From NCBI RefSeq assembly GCF_932276165.1, contig NC_063987.1, positions 1,922,001 through 1,986,000 of the forward strand: a stretch of DNA of 64,000 nt, read 5' to 3'. This document shows positions 1 to 11,122 of the stretch, in pieces. Source of the stretch: Plutella xylostella (taxonomy: Eukaryota; Arthropoda; Insecta; Lepidoptera; Plutellidae). The position numbers and the translations under genes are program-made. The stretch's first letter is position 1, and each line of letters starts with the position of its first letter. The notes under the pieces are model-generated. The model made no database searches and had not been told where the DNA came from. It saw nothing but the letters and a program-made list of their open reading frames with translations.

Positions 1-418
1 TGGTGCGGATAAAAAGTAATCCAAAGTATGGCACCAACATCAAAAAAGATTAGTTCAAAAATTATTCAAATTTTTTATTAATTTCTAAAGTAGTCCCTAC
101 CAGGAGGACATGACACGGTCGCAAGTGGCACAATGATTTATCCCCTCTTGTTCGATGCTAATCGGCTGCTAAGTAGCTCGTTCTTGATTTATGTGCTGAG
201 CTTAAAGTATAATTATTTGCGAGATACCAGGCTCGCAGCAAAACGAGGCGGTATTTATCTCAAGGCTTTGTTTCGGCTAATTGCGAAGCGATGTGTCGGT
301 TTAAGTTACGCTTTTCTTATCTATGTTTCATTAATCTTTGCTAATGTATTCCGTTGTTGGCAAGTTGAAGAAATACATTTCGATTCGAAAGGATTCGGTA
401 TTCGAAGTGGAGTTAATC
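1..418. other. intergenic, nothing recognised
   Basis: An open stretch of about 155 codons runs through this interval from position 133, but it lacks any recognisable domain. Its second half crosses the MITE at 419-555, so I read it as chance. No RNA gene or repeat was recognised before the MITE. Confidence 0.4.
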
Positions 419-555
419 TAAAGCTGCGTACAGACCGGCCAAATGAACGCCAACGAACGGGTTTTGTTGACCTGCGTTGCTGCAATCTGCCCTGTATTAT
501 GTATGATAAATATTCATCATTGAGCGTTCGTTGGGCCGGTCTGTACGCAGCTTTA
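419..555. mobile_element. MITE, about 135 bp, long terminal inverted repeats
   Basis: The two ends are near-perfect inverted complements of about 22 bases (AAGCTGCGTACAGACCGGCC reading inward from each side), with further similarity inward. Each end abuts a TA, so the target duplication could be TA, as in Tc1/mariner-type elements, although the terminal bases make the exact boundary ambiguous. There is no transposase inside. It is non-autonomous, and no second copy was seen in the window. Confidence 0.75.
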
Positions 556-920
556 CGAAGACTATTTTGTTATGTATGTAAGCCGGTACATAGGAAGTAA
601 TTTCACTGATAAAACATCAACCTATATATTTTCTATATTACGTGAACTAGGAAGATTTTAGTAAGTCAATGACTTTTCTTGGTTTCATAATAAGTATATA
701 ACAAACCATGGTGGTTTTAAAGCGCCACGTTAACTAATTCCTGCACTAAATAGAAAAATCTTATCACAACGTAGGTAAATCACTTAACACTAAAGCACTA
801 ACTTCCTTTACGAAAGACTTAAAAAGGAGCATTTAAAGCACAAATTAGGTGTTGAGTCACCAACCAACGACCTTAGTTAGTCGCTAGTAAAACGAAACAT
901 TGCAGAGCTTTGTACCTATA
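556..920. other. intergenic, nothing recognised
   Basis: AT-rich sequence with no ORF, repeat or RNA feature that I can support. Confidence 0.4.
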
Positions 921-1411
921 TACAGGGTGATCCTAGAGTCGTGTAGTAAGCCGAAAGAAGGTGACTCATTAGGGGCAACTTTAGTTTTACAACATCCTGT
1001 ACATTATGTATTGGTTCAAACTACATTCTTAAATACTGTACCATTTTTTTTACTTATGGGTACCTATTGGGTAATATTAATTTTAGTTAACAATTTGATT
1101 AGGGCAAATGCATTTTTATTGGTACAAATGGCAGACAATCACATTATGCATTGTATGCATTAACTTATCTATACGTACAATATTAAAAAAATATATATTT
1201 TATTTTATTTTTATAGGAAAACTTAACTATATAACAAGAATACATTAATTAAGACTAAATATAAAATACGTATAACAAGTTTCCACATATTATAATCATA
1301 TACTTTAGGTAAGAAAACCTTTGACTGGGGCCGCGGTTCTCTTATTAAAGCTTAGAACTACTCAATGTTGTGTCACATAATTCGATGGCCATTTTCACAA
1401 CCCCCTGTATA
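921..1411. repeat. candidate element bounded by CAGGGTG / CCCCCTG termini
   Basis: The interval opens with TACAGGGTG and closes with CCCCCTGTA, which are opposed short termini. Just inside the left end is a stretch (about 940-1000, AAGCCGAAAG ... GGTGACTCA) that recurs in diverged form at 41.06 kb and 52.69 kb. The inverted repeat is short, so the outer limits are tentative. It has no coding capacity of its own. Confidence 0.3.
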
Positions 1412-1601
1412 ACTATATAGTAGTCGTATACATGGTGTATATTTACTACAGTTGTATTTCCACTACATTACACTGGGCCACTGTTTGTCTGTTTACGAGT
1501 GGGAACAAAAATCTGATACGGACATCGTCCACCTTACTGGCGTACTCCCGTTGAGGATACAGGCTTGAGTCTTTCTATATTATACGGGGAAGTTAAGAAA
1601 A

Positions 1602-1735
1602 ATAATATTATAAATGCGAAAGTTTGTGAGTCAGCTAACTCCATACCAAATTTCATTAAAATCGGTACAGCCGTTTTTACGTGAAGAAGTAACAAACATT
1701 CACACACACACTCACAAACTTTTAGTAGGATGAAG
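1602..1735. repeat. foldback fragment of a Helitron-like repeat
   Basis: The left edge reads in the plus direction (AATATTATAAATGCGAAAG, as at the starts of the Helitron-like copies), while the rest matches the reverse complement of the repeat at 24.87-25.0 kb. The ends GAAAGTTTGTGAGT and ACTCACAAACTTT are inverted complements. This suggests a rearranged or inverted-duplicated copy. Confidence 0.5.
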
Positions 1736-2079
1736 TTAGCTCGTTATGTCATATCGACGGCGGAAAGGCAAAAATGACCAATATGGGCAACATTTTTGTG
1801 GTTTTCAGGTTTGTCAGTAGGAGTTAAATTCGCAAGCCACAACACAAGTTCATCCCAGTTGTCTCGGGGCTGCGATTTAGGAAGACAAAGGGCAGTAAAC
1901 CGGTTGATTGCACACAGCACGACCTGACGGAGATAATAGATATAGAGCCGGATCTTTCAGCTATTTGTCGAGCTATGAGTAGTTGATTACGGTTGCGATT
2001 GTATTCAAAACGGCAGGAGAAAGTCTTTAGAGAGAGATATCTGTGGGATTAGTATTTTATGCCTTCATAGGAATCCTAA

Positions 2080-2283
2080 TCCTAACTAATATTATAAATG
2101 CGAAAGTAACTGTGTCTGTCTGTCTGTCTGTTACTCTTTCACGCCAAAACTACTGAACGGATTTGAATGAAATTTGGTATACATACGGTCTAGACCCTGG
2201 GAAAGAACATGGGCTACTTTTTATCCCGGAATTCCCACGGGAAAACTTTTTAAGGCGAAGCGAAGCTCGCGGGAACAGCTATA
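2080..2283 (+). mobile_element. non-autonomous Helitron-like element (TCTG microsatellite type)
   Basis: It begins TCCTAACTAATATT after an A, carries a short (TCTG)n tract, and ends in a GC-rich GGGAACAGCTA stretch followed by T. Copies at 4588-4810, 26072-26276 (minus) and 57813-58017 share the whole length. The 5'-TC / CTAG-3' termini between A and T fit Helitron ends, although here the last base is changed (CTAT). It has no coding content. Confidence 0.7.
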
Positions 2284-2524
2284 AGCGTCCGCTATTCGAC
2301 ATTGTACGCAATGGACGCATCGCAATGAATTCAGTTATTATTTGTAAATTCACACAAGTGCGTCCACTTTATTGTCATTGCCTACGTCGTTTCTCCATAC
2401 ATTTATGACAATACGTACGATACCAATATGTTACCGCTTACCTTATGTCACCATCAGATTTACCAGCCAGGGTTAATGGCACGAGTAGGTAAGTACATAC
2501 TTTTGAGTAAAACAATGTTATAAC

Positions 2525-2580
2525 ATATCGCTCCTTGAAAAATCGTTGATAATATATTATCATTTTTCAAGGAGCGATAT
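2525..2580. repeat. perfect 19-bp inverted repeat with palindromic loop
   Basis: ATATCGCTCCTTGAAAAAT (2525-2543) is exactly complementary to 2562-2580. The 18-base spacer itself contains the palindrome GATAATATATTATC. The right arm continues into a phrase (GGAGCG.TA.GACACTCTGT) that recurs at 23.23 kb, so it is probably an end of an interspersed repeat rather than a host hairpin. Confidence 0.8.
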
Positions 2581-2603
2581 GACACTCTGTGCTCATTCTT
2601 CTC

Positions 2604-3011
2604 TTGTCTATACTGTTAACTATATCAATAGTTTACGATTCCCAAAAAAAATGAATACTAATAAGTACCACTAATAAACCCGAGGCTCAGAGATAATATC
2701 AGTTTTCGTAGCATTATCTAGACACGTCTAGCTCTATGGTCTGAGCCGAAGACTTGGACAAGTCCTAACTCCTTTACAAGCAGACTTATGAGTTTTTCAC
2801 TTTGTTTAACGCGACTTTTTATTACTTGAACTAAACTTAAATTGCCGTGAAGCAGTTAAAAGTATTACACCCCGTTGAGTCGCGAAGTCGGTTAAAAATA
2901 CATGCCCACTATAGGAGTTAAAAGTAGATAGTAAAAAGTATTATGCTTTTCACATTTACACCTTGGTGTCACGAATGCTCTAACTAAAAGGTAGGAGCTA
3001 ATTTGGTTTTA
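2604..3011. other. intergenic, nothing recognised
   Basis: I see no gene, RNA or repeat here. Confidence 0.4.
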
Positions 3012-3068
3012 TACACTCTCAAATGAAAAAGTTCCATTGGCAGGTGTGACTTTTTTGAAGTGAGTGTA
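3012..3068. mobile_element. highly deleted copy of the TACACTCACG MITE family (family C)
   Basis: It starts TACACTC.CAAATGAAAAAG followed by TTCCA, and ends GAAGTGAGTGTA. These are the two termini of the MITE family seen in full at 4051-4285. Only 57 bp remain, so nearly all of the interior is missing. Confidence 0.6.
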
Positions 3069-3613
3069 TTTTATTTAGCTGTATATTTTGAGACAGCATG
3101 ACAAAGTCATTCCACAAAATTCTAAATTGCTGAACATGGGATTTCTTTTTTTGTGCACAAGAGTTATTTCACAATGTAAACATAATATAGATACTATGTA
3201 CAATAAATATGTAGGTACAAATTGAACAAATATAAGTGTAACTAAACTACATTATTATACAGGGTACACATAGCAGCACAGCACAGTTTAATTCAAAATG
3301 AATATCCAATCTATTTACAAAGTAGATTGGACCCGGCCATTGCAAGACAATTATTTTGTACTCAACCGAATGTCCGCCGACCCCTTTACATTCTGTCGTG
3401 ATTGTTGTAAACAGGACAGCTCATGCAATAGTGACACAGTCAGAATTAAACACAGAGAAAATATACAAAAACTCATCATGTACCTACTGCTGGGGCACAG
3501 GTCTCCTTCCGGGGATTAAAAGGATTTTAGCTCTAGTCCACCACGCGGGATAGTGCCGATTGGATATTTTTTCAGACAATTAAAGTCACCGACTTAAGTA
3601 GCTCATTGAGTTA

Positions 3614-3870
3614 ATGAGCTTAAGTGGCAGTGGGCTGGTCACATCTGTCGAAGAACCGATAAACGATGGGATAAAAAATACATTTTCTGGAGTGGACACC
3701 GCGATTAGGCAAACGTATAGTATAGGACGCCCTCCGGCTAGATCACATGACCTGCGAAAGGTGGCTGGTAATGATTGGATGCGGAAAGCTATAGATCGCA
3801 TCCAGTGGCGTGTTTTTTGAGAAGCCTACGCTCCAGCAGTGGTCTGCTATAGGCTGATGACGATAATGAT
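3614..3870 (+). pseudogene. RTE-type retrotransposon, C-terminal coding fragment and 3' end
   Basis: The plus strand encodes, across at least one frame change, the tail of an RTE-type ORF. Segments such as RRTDKRW, IGRPPARS, DLRKVAGNDWMRKAIDR and IQWRVF match the conserved C-terminal part of these proteins, just before the stop. The sequence then runs through CTGCTATAGGCTGATGA into a GAT-rich tail, as is common for this class. The homologous piece at 45441-45615 lies on the opposite strand. Frameshifts and loss of everything upstream make it a dead fragment. Confidence 0.7.
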
Positions 3871-4050
3871 GATCTTTTGGAATACTTTCACAACCCTGCA
3901 TGCCGCTGTTACACTGTAGACTAAATGCAAATCGTACTTAATCCATTACTGTTCAGCCTACTCCTCTGTATTTGTGCCGATAGTTATTAGGGAAATCTGG
4001 ATGACGCGAGCGAAAGCCTTCTCTGACAATCCGCTTGGGATGGGTTATAA

Positions 4051-4285
4051 TACACTCACGGGCAATGAAAACGTTCCACTCACAAAATTCCAACCCAAAC
4101 AAACCATTTTTTTCAAACATTTATTGAAAAAATTGAACAAAATATTACCGTTTATTGTTGGTAATATCCTGATAATCCGTTAAATGTACTTCAATGTTGC
4201 AGAAGGCGTCATTACGCTAGCCTTTTTCGTTTAGGAATAATTTGGTACTTTTCACAATGGAACCTTTTCATTGCCCGTGATTGTA
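4051..4285. mobile_element. MITE family C, full-length copy (235 bp)
   Basis: The left end TACACTCACGGGCAATGAAA and the right end TTTCATTGCCCGTGATTGTA are inverted complements, and both terminate in TA, consistent with a TA target duplication as in Tc1/mariner-type elements. Related copies are at 15686-15925 and 46582-46830, and degraded or interrupted ones at 3.0, 20.4, 29.8/31.1, 52.2, 57.2 and 59.2 kb. There is no transposase and no candidate autonomous partner in the window. Confidence 0.85.
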
Positions 4286-4308
4286 TAACGAAGAAGGGCT
4301 AGTACGGG

Positions 4309-4409
4309 GCGCATTTAAGACGTGATAAAAATTTTGCATAGCGCTCACTCACTTCGCGCAGCCTCAAGAGCGAGCGGGACGGAGAACTCTTGTCACGTCT
4401 TAATAGCGC
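4309..4409. mobile_element. small foldback element, about 100 bp
   Basis: GCGCATTTAAGACGTGA on the left pairs with TCACGTCTTAATAGCGC on the right, with a GC-richer interior (GCGCTCACTCACTTCGCGCAG). This is a MITE-like inverted repeat. It lies only 23 bp downstream of the MITE at 4051-4285, and the interval has no coding potential. Confidence 0.6.
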
Positions 4410-4587
4410 TCTGTGCTACAATGCCTGTTAGCCATAAGGCGTTACAATTACTATCTGAAATGAGTTACTAGGGCTTAATACAGAGTAAAGTAGCCAAGTC
4501 AATTTTAAAATACCATAAATCATCATGATCAATATTACTCATAAGCTTACTTTATTTACCACTTTTACAACATCCTAACTATCCTAA

Positions 4588-4620
4588 TCCTAACTAATAT
4601 TATAAATGCGAAAGTAACTG

Positions 4621-4659
<39 letters not shown>

Positions 4660-4810
4660 TACTCTTTCACGCCAAAACTACTGAACGGATTTGAATGAAA
4701 TTTGGTATACATACGGTCTAGACCCTGGGAAAGAACATAGGCTACTTTTTATCCCGGAATTCCCACGGGAAAACTTTTTAAGGCGAAGCGAAGCGCGCGG
4801 GAACAGCTAG
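4588..4810 (+). mobile_element. non-autonomous Helitron-like element, expanded TCTG tract
   Basis: This is the clearest copy of the family. It starts TCCTAACTAATATT and ends GCGGGAACAGCTAG, then T. The ends fit a Helitron inserted between A and T. The (TCTG)n tract has about eight units, against about four at 2.1 kb. It probably belongs to the microsatellite-associated Helitron-like elements known from Lepidoptera. That assignment rests on termini only, because no Rep/helicase is encoded. Confidence 0.8.
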
Positions 4811-6826
4811 TACTGTATAAAAAATATGAGATGAATTGAACTTTATAATTATGTACTGATATGTCCGAAAGGTTTGACCCGAGGTATGATGATGCTTTCA
4901 TTATGTAAATCGTTGTAAATACACTCGCTGAGCTCATTCGGAATGCATTACACGAAAATTGCTTTAACATTAATACATATTAATATTTCATGAAACAAAC
5001 AAATGAAGAGTTAATTCGAACGACCATAAATTAAGTTCACATCATTTTTACGTATTTTTTATATCTTTTTGTGGTATTTGAGTAATGTTATCTTCAGAGG
5101 ATGACTAAATTTCGCATTAAAAAATTAAACAACTGTATATTTTTGAAAGCGATGCTACAGACATATAAAAAAACTTACAATACCTCTCACTCAAAGCAAT
5201 GGCTGATTGGAATAATTAATCTTATGCTCACTAGACAGTGAAAAATAGTAGTCGGAACGAAATCGAATAAAAGTAGTAATCGGCTGACTAGCTGACATCC
5301 CGTAATCCCACTATTCAGTATAACTCGATAGTCTCAAACTTAAACTAGATTAAGACCGCCACTTTCTGCCAACATCATCAGCAGTGCTACCTATTTATCA
5401 TTTTAATTTTATTGTGGAGCTGCAAAGGTAATTTTTAGATTTCTTACCAGTTTTAGATATTTTAGTAACGTTTGTGAAACCTAGATTTTTCTTATAAGAT
5501 CTTCAGGTTTATCACTCGTGTGAAAACTATATTATTTGATCCGTACATTAGTCATAATTTTAGCGTGTGGCTAAGAAATTCGTCGAAATGAAAGCAATGT
5601 ATAGCAAATAAATCTGTGTATTTAATAAACTCTACAGGTGAATCCTACGTAATCATTGTAGATTCAAACCAAAAGCGATTTATCGATATAATTACAAAGT
5701 AGCCGATCCCATCACTAGTGGCTACGTACCCCAACACTAATCATCGTCTGCCGATGACGATGATCCCTCAACATTAATGTGATTATTATTCCATTACCAG
5801 CGCCATTGTTCTGCCCGTGCTGATTGAAAGTGGTCTGGAGGAAAGCGCTTTTGGCGCTAACTTCCAGTAACTATAGCTATTCTGTACGTACACGTACTGG
5901 GACTTTGGAGCTTGTGTGGTTATTTTTTTCGGTAAAGCAATGTTTGAGCTTAATAGAAGTATTTTATTATTAGTACAATACTCCTTCTTCTTGAAGGTAC
6001 CAGCGTTTAGAAATATCTGAAGAAATACTGAAAAAACTACTTTATAATACTATTTTATAAGTTTTCCAAAGTAAAACTTATTCTACTACGTCTTGCTCTG
6101 TATACAAGTCAGTGAAAACAGTAACTACAGTTACGAAACAAAAATACCTAGCACTCTATTTACAAACTTGCTTTTGCTATCCAAAAGTTCCGAACGATCG
6201 CAAAAACAAAAGCAAAACGTTACTCAGAAATCTCAATTGCAAAACGCTGCAACTCCAAAAATATCGAGCGCTGCAGCGGCTGGAAACAGCAAGCCGAACT
6301 AGCGCATATAAATAAAGCGATTTTTACGCACACCGCTGCAAACCGCTGCATACGCTGGATATAATTGATGCTCGGTAGTTCTGTTTCGATTTAATAGTTT
6401 TAATTATAACAGCTTTATTATCATGGGGAGAACGGGATGCGAGTTTTCAGTTGCAAATTTTCTGTGTTGTCAGTATTTTGCATTTGTTCCTTTATTTACT
6501 TATTTACGTAAATTATGCGATATCCTTTTATGTACTAAAATGTTTATAAATGTATTGTATTACCTACAACTAATTAATCATAGAGTAATATCCTAATACA
6601 TAGAAAACAAAAAAATGCTTATTTGAAACCGTGGGGACAGGATTATCAAGGTGGAATAGTTGTCAGTCGCTGATTATCCTGGGTGTGATGGACGCTTAGA
6701 TTAACAATATACGAAAAATATGCAGTGTCAGTGCAAAAGAAACGTCTCGACAAATACCTAACTCCCACTTCCACCACTGAGCTCTTATTTTGAATTAGTT
6801 CGGTAAGAAGAGCTGTGTCTGTATTT
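4811..6826. other. intergenic, nothing firm
   Basis: A TATAAATA box-like sequence near 6306, with several GCTGCA repeats around it, is the only structure of note. No ORF with recognisable content follows, so I do not call a promoter. Confidence 0.35.
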
Positions 6827-6838
6827 ATTAGTAGGTAC

Positions 6839-7102
6839 ACACACACACACGCACTCACCCCTTGTACTAATGTACTCCCTTGCGGGGTAGGCAGAGGTGC
6901 ATTGCTGCACCCACTTTTCGCCAGAGTGTTATGTTAGTCCCAATGTAATAGGGGGCGGGCCTATTGCCATTTTACGGGCACATCCAAGACCCGAGAACAA
7001 ATATCTGCGTTTAAACAAATATCTGCCCCAGCCGGGAATCGAACCCGGGACCATCGGCTCAGTAGTCAGGGTCACTAACCACTACGCCATTCGGTCGTCG
7101 CC
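6839..7102 (-). mobile_element. SINE family A (tRNA-headed), full-length, 12-bp target duplication
   Basis: Read on the minus strand, it starts CGACCGAATGGCGTAGTGG (tRNA-like A box) and has a B box within GGTCCCGGGTTCGATTCCC. It continues through a body shared by five other copies (GGCGAAAAGTGGGTGCAGCA) and ends in GTGAGTGCGTGTGTGTG. ATTAGTAGGTAC flanks it on both sides (6827-6838 and 7103-7114), fixing the insertion. It is transcribed by RNA polymerase III if active, is mobilised by a LINE, and encodes no protein. Confidence 0.92.
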
Positions 7103-7114
7103 ATTAGTAGGTAC

Positions 7115-8936
7115 AATGATCATAATAACTTGAACTTTAAAGGTTTGACAGTAAACAATATGCGGACAGTATTTTGTTTTGTTTTTCTATATGACACACC
7201 ATCTTGATTGTATATTATCCATCTAAGGCCGGTCGTGTCAATAATTATAGATACAGGTGATACTACACTCGGGGACGCTCTTTCGTGCACCCCATTTGTG
7301 AACCAATTAATATGAAATCAAACCACCAACTGTTCAAATTACCCTTCAAGCTACATCCATTTAGCAAAGAATACATCAAAAAGCACTTACTAAAAAAGTT
7401 AAGTTAATAGTTTAAGTGTGAAATACGGAAGGTTCAAAACAATCACTCTATTCGAATACGCGTAAAGACAAGCTATAATTTAGTTCAATCTAATGAAATG
7501 CCACTAATGTCACTTTGATGACTCTATTTCATTTTCTCATATTTAGTGTTGTCATTCCATCAATGACTAACAATGTATCGATACCGCTTCAGTGTTGTAT
7601 CTATGATGCCATGCGTTTTGTTTGAGTATTTTTTAAGATCACCAAACAAATACCTACTACATTTTAATGTTAAAAAGTCATTTTAAGAAATTTCAAGAGG
7701 AACCTCTCAAACCTCTAAAAAAACCAAAAGTTTTTTTTACTACCTTTAGTTACTATTTTCGATCATTCAATAATGACAATGTCACTTTGAAAGTGTTATT
7801 GTATACTTTACCATAATTAAAGTAGGTGAAATTCTTATTTAAAACTTTTTTCTTCCCAACACTATTAGTCTGATGACTCTATTCCATGTTTAGTTCAATT
7901 TTAGCTTCAGACTAAAGTGGTTTAGTTAATTTGACACGGAGTCTATCAAATTACTGCCGTTTTATTGAATTATTCAGTACAAGTGCAAATAATTTTAGGT
8001 TCGGTTCATTTGGATGACAATTTATGGACGTTCAATGTTGCTAAATAGCAGGCCCAATAGATCTTAGTTCTAATACGGTGCAGTGAGCAGTCGTTAAAAA
8101 CGCTCATTTTAGAAGTTCTGTAAGTTTTTATTTATATATTTGTATCTATTATAATGATAATGTTACTAGAAATATTTATAATGATTTGAATCCCGGCTCT
8201 ATAAAAGCAAGCAGCTTAGCACCGCATTGTAGAGATAGCACACATCATTACGGCAAAAAAAAACCAAACAATGCCCAAATCATTCTTGAAAGAGAAAATG
8301 CGAATACCTCTTGAAAGTCAACATGACAACAAAAAAGAAACCCCCAAATAATAAATTTGTATCCCTCAATAAGCTTCGGACAAGTGCCCACATTATTGAA
8401 GCAAATTACGGATCTCCTCGACTAATACGGGAAACGTAGCACCCTGTATAGCGTGGCATATTGCAGGAGCACCCGCTATAATGTCAGGAATCTGCTCTGG
8501 CTTCTGTTGAGTACTGTTAGTAGGGGTTAAGGCAAAAGGATGTAACGTGCTTTAGTTAACAGTTTCAATAAAAATAGTTATAACGGGTGTTTGTATTTGA
8601 CGGGTCACCGCTATCCGTTTTTCAAGACACATATCTGTTTTTGTGGTAAGTTATAGAATTTCGTTTCTCATATTCAAGAGAATGAAACAAATATTATGCA
8701 TATTATTATAACAGTCATGAGAAAATATTAATGATTCTAATGAAACATAAACTGATTAGCTTATTATTTTACCTAAAAAAAAAACTTACAAAAAAAACTT
8801 TTCCAAAAATAACAGTTACAACCTTATCCCACCCACAAAAGGAAAAGAAGACAAGAATTCATTAGGTCATTGTCCTTCAACGTCTGAACGCCTCTTAGAC
8901 TTTTGATTGAGAAAATAAAAAGGCGAAGAAGACGAT
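7115..8936. other. intergenic, nothing firm
   Basis: A CTATAAAAG TATA-like box at about 8199 stands alone, with no recognisable ORF or spliced exon downstream. Otherwise the interval is AT-rich and featureless to me. Confidence 0.35.
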
Positions 8937-9049
8937 TGCGGGGTGAGGAAGGTTCGGGGCGGCGCGGGGGGACATGCAAGATCTTGAGATGAAAGTCAGG
9001 GCGAGTGAGGGGTAGCAGCGGGGTGCGGGGTGATACGGGTATTGAGGGG
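8937..9049 (+). other. G-rich island with G-quadruplex motif
   Basis: In a strongly AT-rich setting, this stretch carries many runs of three to six G on the plus strand. Within 9009-9049 there are five G runs separated by loops of 7, 3, 6 and 6 bases, which satisfies the usual G3+N1-7 quadruplex pattern. The opposite strand reads as a proline-rich ORF, but I see no domain in it and regard it as a by-product of composition. Confidence 0.7.
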
Positions 9050-9129
9050 TAAAGGATGTCGCACGTTTGATAAACATATAAAAAATTAAATAGGGGGAAA
9101 AAAAACTTTATTTTATAAGAAGCGTTCAC

Positions 9130-10127
9130 GTATTATCACAGATTCAGTACATATGTAAGTACTAAATCAGATCAACAATATTTGAGACATTTCTTTACTA
9201 TAAAAGAAGGTACTGACTGAATTAATCATTAGCTTATTAATAACATTTTCAGGATGACTGATGATTTTAATAAACGTAAATTTTAATAAACTGACAAATT
9301 ATGAAAATCCCTAGTTAATCTACATTTTTGTCAGTGAGCAGCACCCCTAACATCGGAGTTCAAGTACAAAACCGGTGATCAGGGGAGGCAAATTCTTAAG
9401 ACACTGGCTAATTCAAGACGCTTCTTGAGAGGAGAATGGAGGTACAAATTGGCAGAATTGTTCTCTGTAAGTAGCGAGATAAAATGTTATCGTTATTGGC
9501 TGGGTGAGTGAAGTATGGTGCGGTGGAATGTTCTGAGGATAAGCAGGACATTATTCTGAAGAACTAATTAGTGTTACATTGAACCAAGGAACATAAGTAC
9601 CTACTTCTAAAAAAATCCAGTGACAATAGCACCAAATCCATCGTGAACGGATGTTTTGTAGCTTCAACGGTAGGTACATAATATACTAGTATATACTAGT
9701 AGTAGGAACCCTAAAAACATAATCTACAAAACCAGTTTCAACTATACCTCCCTCCCACATCCCTAGCAACCTACCTCCACCAACTTAGTATCCAAAAGTT
9801 AAACCTAACTTGTTCACAGTACGGTCCCAAGCGAATTACTTTTCTTTTTTACTTTTTTTGTTTATAATTGAATGCTTTGTGAAAAACGGTAAGTTTTAAA
9901 GTCGTCTGCTTTGCGGACCGCTTTGTGGCCAGTGGCCGATGAACGCTCCCGTGTACTGAAGTGGTTTAGCGTAGAGAGCAACTTATAATGGATATGGTAG
10001 TCAGGATCGATGATCATAAAATACCTATTCATTATAAGTATTATTTATTTATAATTTAGTTATACTTATTCATTATAAGTCCTCAATGATGAATAACTCG
10101 TCATTAACATGAGGCTATGTTCATTTT
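9130..10127. other. intergenic, nothing recognised
   Basis: Short local duplications occur (for example TATTCATTATAAGT twice, around 10028 and 10067), but there is no gene or recognised element. Confidence 0.35.
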
Positions 10128-10190
10128 AGGATGTGCTTATGCACTCCCTTGCAAAGTAGGCAGAGGAACGATGCTGCACTTAACCTCTGT
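10128..10190 (-). repeat. fragment of SINE family A
   Basis: The phrases TGCACTCCCTTGCAAAGTAG and GGCAGAGGAACGATGCTGCA are diverged versions of the 3' half of SINE A, read in reverse. No tRNA-like head or target duplication remains, so this is an old truncated copy. Confidence 0.65.
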
Positions 10191-11100
10191 ATCCTTTGTT
10201 TGCTAGATGAGTACACATATCAAATCTTTATGAATGGTAAAAAAACTGACAGAAATATCATTAAACTTATGTAATATTAGAAATCAGCTGTTATGGAGGC
10301 AGAGGCCAGTGAAGTGAAATTAAATGTAATATTAGGGACTTTTCACTCATGTTAAATTTCTATCCATGTATTTTATTAAAATCGCTTTTCTATATCGAAT
10401 ACATGAACTCATCAACATATTTTTTTTTCATTGAATTTTCCCACATTACCGCATCTGCGTCCAACGTTTCCCCACCGACATCGACGGTGCCTGTAATCCA
10501 GGACTTCTTTTTCAAGTACAAAATTGCTCGGACTACCTTCCTTTGTCCGTTGACCGAGAGGATTTTTTACTATTAAATTCACTAGTGAATAACTGACTAC
10601 ACGAGTGGCTTCTATAAAGTGGAAAACGTAAGAGAACAACAGTAATTTTGAGCTTTCCCAGCTAAAATGTGAAGATCTTTTTACCCGACTCTGTTGGAGA
10701 GAGGGTTGTTTTTTAGATGTTGCGAGTTTGGAATAAGTGAAGCAGAAAAAGTGTAAGAAGCTTTGTGCAGTGATTATTATAATGTATGTTGAGCTGGGAT
10801 GCAGGTTTTGCGCCAAAAAGGGTGGAATAGGAATAAATGTAACCTAAGAATGTTCTAGAATTCTAAAGCACTGACAAAAGGATTGAAATAATGTTACATT
10901 ATGATGGCTTTATAAATAGCGTCCTCTAGACTCTGTCCTCTTAATAATATGGGACATGTCTAGAATTGAAAGTTTAACAATTTTACCCTTTAGTTCTAGT
11001 AAAGAATACTACCAAAATAGCCGCACTTACAGTATACTTACATCCACAAAAAAATATCTTAATATACTGAGTTACATCATTACAGCCCAATTTACTAGCA
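10191..11100. other. intergenic, nothing recognised
   Basis: A minus-strand open frame of 134 codons covers part of this stretch, but it has no conserved motif or codon pattern that I recognise. Confidence 0.35.
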
Positions 11101-11108
11101 ACGTTTCC

Positions 11109-11122
11109 GTTGCCATGGCAAC
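11109..11122. promoter_or_regulatory. palindromic X-box (RFX-type site)
   Basis: GTTGCCATGGCAAC is a perfect two-sided RFX X-box, and with its flanking C and G it forms a 16-bp palindrome. A further half-site pair, GCAACG.TTCCGTTGC, overlaps it upstream. RFX factors drive ciliary genes in animals. No gene start is visible nearby, so function is unproven. Confidence 0.45.

Noticed and set aside
133..600. 155-codon ORF near the left edge
   Set aside because: It runs through a MITE inverted repeat and has no recognisable domain.
8195..8210. TATA box CTATAAAAG as a promoter
   Set aside because: No recognisable ORF or exon lies downstream; TATA-like strings are common in AT-rich DNA.
8824..9129. 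101-codon minus-strand ORF across the G-rich island
   Set aside because: Proline/arginine content is dictated by the G-rich composition of the opposite strand; there is no homology that I recognise.
10412..10816. 134-codon minus-strand ORF
   Set aside because: No motif, no neighbouring splice-consistent exons and no codon pattern distinct from the background.
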